In this document: in pieces, positions 8,701-13,832 of the stretch
Layout: the number at the start of each line of letters is the position of its first letter
Position numbering within the stretch: the stretch's first letter is position 1
Assembly: GCF_910583865.1 (NCBI RefSeq)
Contig: NZ_CAJTYX010000053.1
Span: 1 to 13,832, forward strand
DNA length: 13,832 nucleotides
Source: an uncultured Muribaculum sp.
GTDB taxonomy: Bacteria > Bacteroidota > Bacteroidia > Bacteroidales > Muribaculaceae
Reading direction: 5' to 3'
Translations under genes and position numbers: made by a program
The notes under the pieces: model-generated
The model's database searches: none
What the model saw: only the letters and a program-made list of their open reading frames with translations
What the model was told of the DNA's origin: nothing

Positions 8701-9867
8701 GGCCCCGACGGCATGCGCCGCTCGGTGATTGAAGTGGCCGACACCGGCTACGGCATATCCGCCAAAGGTGTCGAACATATATTCGAGCGCTACTTCCAGG
8801 AGCAGGGCGAACACCAGGCATCGGGCACCGGAATAGGGCTGGCGCTCGTGAAGAACCTTGCCGATATACACCGGGCCGACATATCCGTGAAGTCCCAGCC
8901 CGGCAAGGGATCTACATTCACCCTGCAGCTCCTTACCGACGAGACATATCCGGAAGCGATGCACGCTCCCGACGAACCCACGACACGGAAGCCTGATCCG
9001 GCCAAAGAGGAGGAACCACAGCCCGATATGCCCGGCGACACGCACTCGCGCCTCAGACTGCTTGTGGTGGAGGACAATGACGACATCCGCGAATACATCA
9101 GGCAGGCGCTCGCCGGCGAATTCGACGTGGCGGTGGCACACAACGGCCTCGAAGGGCTGAAAATGTGCCAGGAACTTTCGCCCCACCTGGTGATAAGCGA
9201 CATAATGATGCCGGAGATGGACGGCATAGCCATGTGCCGCAGCATAAAGGAGGACATACTCACAAGCCACATACCCGTAATATTGCTGACAGCGAAGGAT
9301 TCGCTTGTCGACAGGGAGGAAGGCTACGACGCGGGCGCCGATTCATATCTTACGAAACCATTCAGTGCCAAGCTGTTGCTCAGCCGCATATACTCGATAT
9401 TCAGGATAAGACGACGTATTGCCGAGAAATTCATGTCAACAGATTCATTATCACCGGCAACGGAGGGACAACAGGAACTGCAAGAAACTTTTGCAGCAGA
9501 ATCACACGAGATTGAAAAGGCTCTTTCACCCCTCGACCGCCGGTTTATGGAGAAAATAACGTCCGTAATCAATGACAACATAGCCCTGGAGGACCTGAGT
9601 GTCGCCTTCATTGCCGACAAGATGTGCATGAGCATCTCTACACTCTACAGGAAGATAAACGCCATTGTAGGTGTATCTACCAACGAGTACATCCGCCACA
9701 TGCGTCTGTCGCGTGCCGTCGAGCTGTTGAGGACGGGCGAAATGTCGATCACCGATATAGCCGAAAACACCGGGTTCGGAAGCCATTCATCATTTGCCAA
9801 GGCTTTCAAGAAGAAGTATGGCATGACAGCCACCGAGTATGTCTCCAAGCATTTCACTGAAAAATAA
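5788..9867 (+). CDS. Hybrid two-component system regulator (HTCS)
   Basis: This is a 1359-residue fused sensor kinase and response regulator, the usual local PUL activator. Residues 1-22 form a signal peptide. About 25-660 carry many Reg_prop blades with a W-[VLI]-[AG]-T core (e.g. W52, W228, W504, W593), forming two periplasmic beta-propellers. A Y_Y_Y domain (about 695-770) and one membrane helix (about 778-800) follow. The kinase has its H-box at THELRTP with phospho-acceptor His836, N-box NNLLSNAVKYT with Asn953, G1 box DTGYGIS (985-991) and G2 box GTGIGLAL (1013-1020). After a Pro/Glu-rich linker (about 1055-1088), the receiver domain shows Glu1095-Asp1096, phospho-acceptor Asp1138, Thr1168 and Lys1190. 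An AraC-type helix-turn-helix domain occupies about 1257-1357. All catalytic residues are present, so it should be functional. The propellers probably bind a periplasmic oligosaccharide. It lies divergent from susCD and 14 bp before the GH43 gene, so it is probably co-transcribed with the enzymes. Confidence 0.97.
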   Translation: MKHSSRILMIILCLTAAIRCWGIPAVISFDGSHGLSNGYIVSMSQDGDGYVWVATEYGLFRFDGTRFRSFSHNNSGLTANEFNCVAFIPTCPDSLYIATQRDGICVYDRTDGTIRPLHNSKFRSPDVTSIVPASDGGIWLTHYHFGAQHYDPETGMVRNYDASTIDGLPNGAWTVAEGNDHTIYIGHTYTGMSVVNTRDNTSVNFDKSSGLPGNTVYAICVDRSGNVWLGTEEGAALFNPATSAIVPFVHEAGRTGTIAPGRIRSIIQQDNGEIWFATSQGGISVLDTRAYTYADIRDAVFATPAVDDMNGILAGKNVRSLFRDSFGNTWVGNYRSGIEVIGHLDPVFSRLEYLTDKACRHVYNPVYCFAEGSRGATCWLGGDNEIVRVDGNVCTPVPLPVTALKGNPIVRTLCAASDGSIWIGTTECGAIRYLPSGKFSRVATGGSYDVRTFLETPDGAMLIGTDQGVYMSDGTRAWLDDTITGSLRDWVIQDMEYDSSGNLWVGTFGKGVTVFDRSMKVAASHDIKNGFPSNAINAIRRDSKGRMWIATRKGVALFDRPGNNSFYRTFPELADGDVTHVKSIEEGADGSIWLATNKGLIHMTPDNLKVSFIGFPDVISSPSFIEGASMRDDSGNIYFGSGDGALRINPKALADMPAPSPVKITDFIVYNHSDEDGDTERRLHITGNEIELGYDDNTFALTFNIIDPEMAGRTDIAYTLEGNGHDSWIESGDDNTAIFRNLPPGEYYFRVKERLKGYEWSRPATILKIRIIPPLWLTWWAKTIYSLLIAALLTLLALYYRRRISLKQQLIAEREKSRDRQMLNEERLRFYTNITHELRTPLTLIMGPLEDIVSDPSLPGKYSYKLQTIRDSSATLLNLINSILEFRKTETQNRQLMVKRADPANLLREIGLRYKELNRNPDVRFILDIETGGPEIYFDTDMITTILNNLLSNAVKYTRSGSITLSYHTVTGPDGMRRSVIEVADTGYGISAKGVEHIFERYFQEQGEHQASGTGIGLALVKNLADIHRADISVKSQPGKGSTFTLQLLTDETYPEAMHAPDEPTTRKPDPAKEEEPQPDMPGDTHSRLRLLVVEDNDDIREYIRQALAGEFDVAVAHNGLEGLKMCQELSPHLVISDIMMPEMDGIAMCRSIKEDILTSHIPVILLTAKDSLVDREEGYDAGADSYLTKPFSAKLLLSRIYSIFRIRRRIAEKFMSTDSLSPATEGQQELQETFAAESHEIEKALSPLDRRFMEKITSVINDNIALEDLSVAFIADKMCMSISTLYRKINAIVGVSTNEYIRHMRLSRAVELLRTGEMSITDIAENTGFGSHSSFAKAFKKKYGMTATEYVSKHFTEK

Positions 9868-9881
9868 ATCATACATATAAA

Positions 9882-10991
9882 ATGAAAAGACTGATTATCC
9901 CCCTGCTGCTTGCAATTGCATTGTCGATGAATGCCGCACCCGGGATGCCCGTGATAAAGGGCGAACGCTTTCCCGACACACAGGGAGACCATATCAACGC
10001 CCATGGCGGAGGAATCATGGAAAAGGACGGCACATATTACTGGTATGGGGAGCATCGCGGCGACGGCACTCCCGGCTCCGGTCAGAAAGGAGTGGTGTGC
10101 TACACATCCTCCGACCTGCACGCCTGGACTCCGCGCGGTGTGGTACTTGCCGTCACAGACACCAAAGGCGACCCGCTTGAGGCAGGCTGCATAATAGAGC
10201 GTCCCAAAGTGGTATTCTGTCCGGCCACAGCGAAATATGTCATGTGGTTCCACCATGAGCTAAAAGGCGTGGGGTACGGTTCGGCCCATTCAGCCGTGGC
10301 TGTCGCCGACAATCCACTCGGGCCGTTCCGTATGCTCCGTACCGGACGTGTGAATCCGGGCGTGATGCCAGTCAATCTGCCGTCGGAGTCCGTCTCGAAA
10401 CAGTGGAGCGACACCCTTGAATGGTGGACGCCTCAATGGCGCAAGGCAGTCGATGAGGGAATGTTCACCGTGCGCGACCTTGACCGCGGACAGATGGCCC
10501 GCGACATGGGAATCTTCGTGGATTCCGACGGGAAAGCCTACCACATCTATTCATCCGAGAGCAATCTGACACTGCAGATCGCCGAGCTCGACTCTACCTT
10601 CACCAGACATACCGGTAAATATGTCCGGCTGTTCCCCGGCGGCCACAATGAAGCACCGGCGATGTTCAAGCATGACGGCGTCTATTGGATGATCACATCG
10701 GGATGCACGGGATGGGAACCCAACGAGGCACGCCTGATGCGCGCCGACAACATCCTCGGGCCTTGGAAGCAGCTGCCGAATCCGTGCCGTGGCGCGGAAG
10801 CCGAAAAGACATTCTGCGGACAGAGCACATTCGTGATGCGCGTCGGCGACAGCTACACATTCATGGCCGACATATGGAATCCTAAAAACCTTGCCGACTC
10901 GCGCCATCTCTGGCTCCCTGTGAAGTTCGACAGCGACGGTGTACCGTTCATCGACTCTCCGGACTCCTATAGGATAGCCTCTATTGAATAA
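9882..10991 (+). CDS. GH43-family exo-beta-1,3-galactanase-like glycosidase
   Basis: This is a 369-residue five-bladed propeller glycosidase of the GH43 clan. A Sec signal peptide covers about residues 1-19 with no lipobox, so a periplasmic location is expected. The core motifs are HGGGIMEKDGTYYWYGE (41-57), ERPKV (106-110), RDMGIFVDSDGKAY (207-220), NEAPAMFK (256-263), TGWEPN (276-281) and CGQSTFV (312-318). Glu106, Glu257 and Gln314 line up by motif with Glu102, Glu208 and Gln263 of the fungal GH43_24 exo-beta-1,3-galactanase, where glutamine replaces the usual carboxylate base. The common GH43 Asp base near the N-terminus is not evident. An extra tryptophan-rich segment (about 155-205, including EWWTPQW) separates the second and third motifs and may belong to the related GH43_34 subfamily. 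The likely role is release of galactose or substituted galactose from arabinogalactan. GH43 membership is firm; the subfamily and activity are inferred. It lies 14 bp after the HTCS and 27 bp before the next gene. Confidence 0.9.
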   Translation: MKRLIIPLLLAIALSMNAAPGMPVIKGERFPDTQGDHINAHGGGIMEKDGTYYWYGEHRGDGTPGSGQKGVVCYTSSDLHAWTPRGVVLAVTDTKGDPLEAGCIIERPKVVFCPATAKYVMWFHHELKGVGYGSAHSAVAVADNPLGPFRMLRTGRVNPGVMPVNLPSESVSKQWSDTLEWWTPQWRKAVDEGMFTVRDLDRGQMARDMGIFVDSDGKAYHIYSSESNLTLQIAELDSTFTRHTGKYVRLFPGGHNEAPAMFKHDGVYWMITSGCTGWEPNEARLMRADNILGPWKQLPNPCRGAEAEKTFCGQSTFVMRVGDSYTFMADIWNPKNLADSRHLWLPVKFDSDGVPFIDSPDSYRIASIE

Positions 10992-11018
10992 TATCACAAT
11001 ACCAATCATTATATCCAC

Positions 11019-13325
11019 ATGAAACTACACTTCACGGCGCTGTTGGCTACAGCGCTTGTCGCGGCATCGCTTCAGGCTGTCCCTACAAAGGAGTCCAAAG
11101 AAGTGCGCGACATCATCACCAAGGTAAACACCCGATGGCAAGCCGACAATCCTGCCGAGACCCGTTCATTCTGGGACAACGCCGCCTACCACACCGGCAA
11201 CATGGAAGCATATTTCCTTATCGGGAACGAGGACTGGAGGGAATATTCCGAACGTTGGGCCGAACACAATGAGTGGAAAGGCGCTAAAGGCGGCGACCGT
11301 TCGAAATGGAAGTACAATTACGGCGAGACCGACGACCATGTGCTGTTCGGCGACTGGCAGATATGCTTCCAGACTTACGCCGACCTCTACAGGATTCTCC
11401 CCGACGACCGCCGTATCCGGCGCGCCCGAGAGGTGATGGAATATGAGATGTCGACACCGCAGTCCGACTACTGGTGGTGGGCCGACGGCCTCTACATGGT
11501 GATGCCCGTGATGACCAAGATGTACCATATCACAGGCAACAAAAAATACCTCGACAAACTCTACGAGTATGTCCTCGTAAGCGACAGCATCATGTACGAC
11601 CCCGCCGAAGGACTGTATTACCGCGACGCGAAATATGTCTACCCGCGCCACAAGAGCGCCAACGGGAAGAAGGATTTCTGGGCGCGAGGCGACGGATGGG
11701 TGCTCGCGGGCCTCGCAAAGGTGCTCAAAGACCTTCCCGCCGACTATACGCATCGCGACTTCTTTGCCGACAAATACCGCCGCATGGCGGATGCGGTAGT
11801 GGCCACGCAGCGTCCCGAAGGGTACTGGTCACGCTCCATGATGGACGAGGAGCATGCGCCCGGCTATGAGACGAGCGGCACCGCATTCTTCACCTACGGA
11901 CTCCTGTGGGGTGTCAACAACGGCTTCCTCACCGACCCCAAGTATGCCGAAAGTGCTTTGAAAGGATGGAACTATCTGTCGAAAAAAGCATTGCAGAAGG
12001 ACGGTACGGTAGGCTACGTGCAGCCTATCGGCGAGAAGGCCATCCCCGGCCAGGTGGTGGATGTGAAGTCGACATCCAATTTCGGCACAGGCGCGTTCCT
12101 GCTCGCCGCCTGCGAGTATGTGCGCATGCTTGAAAAGGAATCCGGCGATGACCGCGCCTATTGGGTAGACCTCGCCTATTCCATGGCCGCACCGGTGCTG
12201 AGCAACATGGCCGAGGGCAACTTGCAGAAGAACATGCTCGTGGAGGTAAGTCCCAGCTGGGACGGACGCGACAAAAAGGTGACCTACATGGAAGCGTTCG
12301 GCAGGCTCATGGCGGGTATAGCACCCTGGCTCTCACTCCCCGACGACGACACCGCAGAAGGCGCCAAGCGCAAGCAGCTCCGCGAGTGGGCGCTCGCAAG
12401 CTATAAGAACGCAGTCGATCCCGCAAGTCCGGACTATCTGCTGTGGCGCGGCCACGGGCAGGCCCTGGTCGATGCGGCATATGTCGCCGAATCGTTCCTG
12501 CGCGCATACGACGCCCTGTGGAAGCCTCTCGACGACACCACCAAGAAGCGCTACGTTGAGGAATTCTCGCAGTTGCGCCGCGTCGATCCGCCCTACACCA
12601 ACTGGCTCCTTTTCTCATCGACCATCGAGAGCCTGCTCGCCAAGGTAGGCGCAGAGTGCGACGAGTACCGTGTCAACTCGGCCATACGCAAGGTGGAGGA
12701 ATGGTACACCGGCGACGGGTGGTATGCCGACGGCCCTTCATTCGCTTTCGACTACTACAGCAGCTACGTGTTCCACCCCATGTATCTTGAGACGCTGCAG
12801 TCCATGAAGGATGCCGGCCGCTACACACGCATACATTACGGCAAATACTACGACCGCGCCCTCAAGCGCGCGCAGAAGTACAGCATCGTGCTCGAACGCC
12901 TCATATCTCCCGAAGGGACATTCCCCGTGTTCGGCCGTTCGATACCTTACCGTATGGCCACCATGCAGCCGCTCGCTCTCATGGCATGGTACGAGAAACT
13001 CCCCCAAGGTCTCACCAACGGTCAGGTACGCGCGGCGCTGACCAAAGTGATGCACAACATGTTTGACGGCAAGGAGAATTTCAACGAGAAAGGATTCCTC
13101 ACCATAGGTTTCGCCGGTCGACAGCCCAACGTGGCCGACTGGTACACCAACAACGGCTCGCTCTACATGACATCGCTGTCATTCCTACCGCTCGGACTCC
13201 CGGCGAACCATCCTTTCTGGACCGACGCTCCCCTTGCTTGGACATCCCGTAAGGCGTGGGGAGGCCGCCCTTTCCCCAAGGACCATCATTGGGGTGACGG
13301 GGCTTCCACTCCCGATCTTTTTTAA
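11019..13325 (+). CDS. GH105 unsaturated uronyl hydrolase fused to a DUF2264 domain
   Basis: This is a 768-residue exported two-domain protein. The signal peptide spans about residues 1-20 (cleavage near LQA). Residues about 25-372 form a GH105 (alpha/alpha)6 barrel: ETDDHVLFGDW, then WWWADGLYM with the likely catalytic Asp156, then FWARGDGW (220-227), and the ETSGTAFFTYGLLWG helix. GH105 enzymes hydrate and remove 4,5-unsaturated uronic acids left by lyases. Residues about 380-745 match DUF2264, another helical-barrel family: EVSPSWDGR, YMEAFGRL, WRGHGQALVD (476-485), NWLLFSS (528-534), and GDGWYADGPSFAFDYYSS (565-582, Asp571). I recall DUF2264 relatives being assigned beta-glucuronidase activity (CAZy GH154), but this is unverified. 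A single GH105 is usually under 400 residues, so the protein is about twice that length. The frame is continuous and no internal start or stop separates the parts. It is 6 bp upstream of the BNR-4 gene and probably acts on its products in the periplasm. Confidence 0.9.
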   Translation: MKLHFTALLATALVAASLQAVPTKESKEVRDIITKVNTRWQADNPAETRSFWDNAAYHTGNMEAYFLIGNEDWREYSERWAEHNEWKGAKGGDRSKWKYNYGETDDHVLFGDWQICFQTYADLYRILPDDRRIRRAREVMEYEMSTPQSDYWWWADGLYMVMPVMTKMYHITGNKKYLDKLYEYVLVSDSIMYDPAEGLYYRDAKYVYPRHKSANGKKDFWARGDGWVLAGLAKVLKDLPADYTHRDFFADKYRRMADAVVATQRPEGYWSRSMMDEEHAPGYETSGTAFFTYGLLWGVNNGFLTDPKYAESALKGWNYLSKKALQKDGTVGYVQPIGEKAIPGQVVDVKSTSNFGTGAFLLAACEYVRMLEKESGDDRAYWVDLAYSMAAPVLSNMAEGNLQKNMLVEVSPSWDGRDKKVTYMEAFGRLMAGIAPWLSLPDDDTAEGAKRKQLREWALASYKNAVDPASPDYLLWRGHGQALVDAAYVAESFLRAYDALWKPLDDTTKKRYVEEFSQLRRVDPPYTNWLLFSSTIESLLAKVGAECDEYRVNSAIRKVEEWYTGDGWYADGPSFAFDYYSSYVFHPMYLETLQSMKDAGRYTRIHYGKYYDRALKRAQKYSIVLERLISPEGTFPVFGRSIPYRMATMQPLALMAWYEKLPQGLTNGQVRAALTKVMHNMFDGKENFNEKGFLTIGFAGRQPNVADWYTNNGSLYMTSLSFLPLGLPANHPFWTDAPLAWTSRKAWGGRPFPKDHHWGDGASTPDLF

Positions 13326-13331
13326 CGGATT

Positions 13332-13805
13332 ATGGGAAAACTAACCTCTATACTTGTCACGACCGTCCTCACCATAGGCGGTTGTGACGCTTTCTGTTTC
13401 GATGCAGTGCGACTGTCGCATGTGGCCGACGGATACAGCGCCACATCGGTCAATACGGCCATATTCCGCGCCAGCTCGCTTGCCTCGCATGGAGGAAAGC
13501 AATACATAAGCTTCTACGACACCGACGGATATGTGGCCGTGGGGAGGCGCACGCACGGCTCAGACGACTGGACGGTGCGGCGCACTCCATTCAGGGGCAA
13601 CGTGGGCGATGCACACAATGTAATCTCCATGGCTGTCGACGGCGACGGCTACATACACCTGTCGTTCGACCACCATGGCCATCCGCTGAGATACGTGCGT
13701 AGCGTGGCCCCGGACTCCCTCGCATTCGGTGAGTGCGAGCCAATGGTAGGCTCGGGCGAGGAGGATGTCACCTATCCGGAATTATTACTGTCCGCTAAAC
13801 CATAA
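13332..13805 (+). CDS. BNR-4 repeat propeller enzyme, truncated at the 3' end
   Basis: This is the N-terminal 157 residues of a BNR-4 family protein (PF15892 type). Known members include GH145 rhamnosidases and the PL24, PL25 and PL27 lyases, normally about 400-500 residues. A short signal sequence covers residues 1-22; IGGC with Cys18 is a possible but imperfect lipobox. Conserved family sequence runs through YSATSVNTAIFRASSL (35-50), QYISFYDTDGYVAVGRR (57-73), DAHNVISM (93-100), DGDGYIHLSFDHHGHPLRY (103-121) and VTYPE (146-150). His53, His95 and His114/115/117 are candidate active-site residues; a posterior-face histidine near position 48 is catalytic in GH145. After VTYPE the family normally continues with an aromatic pair, but here it reads LLLSAKP and stops, so about two thirds of the propeller is missing. 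The truncation probably reflects an insertion at about 13781 or a contig-edge join. Hydrolase and lyase cannot be separated from this fragment. Confidence 0.85.
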   Translation: MGKLTSILVTTVLTIGGCDAFCFDAVRLSHVADGYSATSVNTAIFRASSLASHGGKQYISFYDTDGYVAVGRRTHGSDDWTVRRTPFRGNVGDAHNVISMAVDGDGYIHLSFDHHGHPLRYVRSVAPDSLAFGECEPMVGSGEEDVTYPELLLSAKP

Positions 13806-13832
13806 ATCAGAGAGTCCAACATCTTGAAAGGC
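13782..13832. mobile_element. Possible terminal end of an insertion sequence
   Basis: From about 13782 the sequence stops resembling the BNR-4 gene and becomes AT-richer than the flanking coding DNA. It starts near ATTACTGTCCGCTAAAC, which resembles the terminal repeats of Bacteroidota insertion sequences. On the minus strand, one frame is open from the window end to a stop at 13785-13787 (15 residues ending LWFSGQ), which could be the C-terminus of a transposase. No transposase motif, second end or target duplication is in view. An alternative is a misassembly at a repeat. Confidence 0.35.

Noticed and set aside
8164..9270. A 368-codon open frame on the minus strand inside the HTCS gene
   Set aside because: It lies opposite the well-conserved kinase and receiver domains and has His/Val-rich shadow composition with no family motif.
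12159..12165. Possibility that the GH105 and DUF2264 parts are two genes joined by error
   Set aside because: The frame is continuous through the junction, with normal codon use and no stop, and DUF2264 has no signal peptide or start of its own there. It is therefore annotated as one fusion protein.

Overview
The window is part of a polysaccharide utilisation locus (PUL) from a Bacteroidota bacterium, most likely order Bacteroidales. The evidence is a SusC/SusD pair, a hybrid two-component system (HTCS), AT-rich leaders without Shine-Dalgarno sequences, and a TAnnTTTG-type -7 box. The fairly GC-rich coding sequence would fit a gut lineage such as Muribaculaceae, but the genus cannot be fixed from this sequence alone.

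Layout. Bases 1-117 lie downstream of susD and hold no gene I can support. On the minus strand, a SusC-like TonB-dependent transporter (2150-5353) is followed after 13 bp by its SusD-like lipoprotein partner (118-2136). A 434-bp divergent intergenic region (5354-5787) carries candidate promoters and short repeats. On the plus strand follow a 1359-residue HTCS regulator (5788-9867), a GH43-type exo-galactanase-like enzyme (9882-10991), a GH105-DUF2264 fusion (11019-13325), and the start of a BNR-4 beta-propeller enzyme (13332-13805). The plus-strand genes are 14, 27 and 6 bp apart and look like one operon. The BNR-4 reading frame leaves its family pattern at about 13781. The last ~50 bp look like the end of an inserted element, or at least like foreign sequence.

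How the genes fit together. SusCD would import oligosaccharides across the outer membrane. The HTCS would sense a breakdown product in the periplasm and activate the divergent promoters. The enzymes match a known logic for trimming arabinogalactan side chains. BNR-4 propeller enzymes include families that remove rhamnose from Rha-alpha-1,4-GlcA caps, by hydrolysis (GH145) or by lysis (PL27). GH105 removes the resulting unsaturated uronate. DUF2264 may act on saturated glucuronate; this is from memory and unverified. GH43_24-type enzymes release galactose from beta-1,3-galactan. The substrate assignment is inference; the domain assignments are firmer.

The most unusual items are the two-domain GH105-DUF2264 protein, the Glu/Gln active-site signature of the GH43 protein, and the abrupt break in the BNR-4 gene. 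No tRNA, rRNA, CRISPR array or attachment site was seen.
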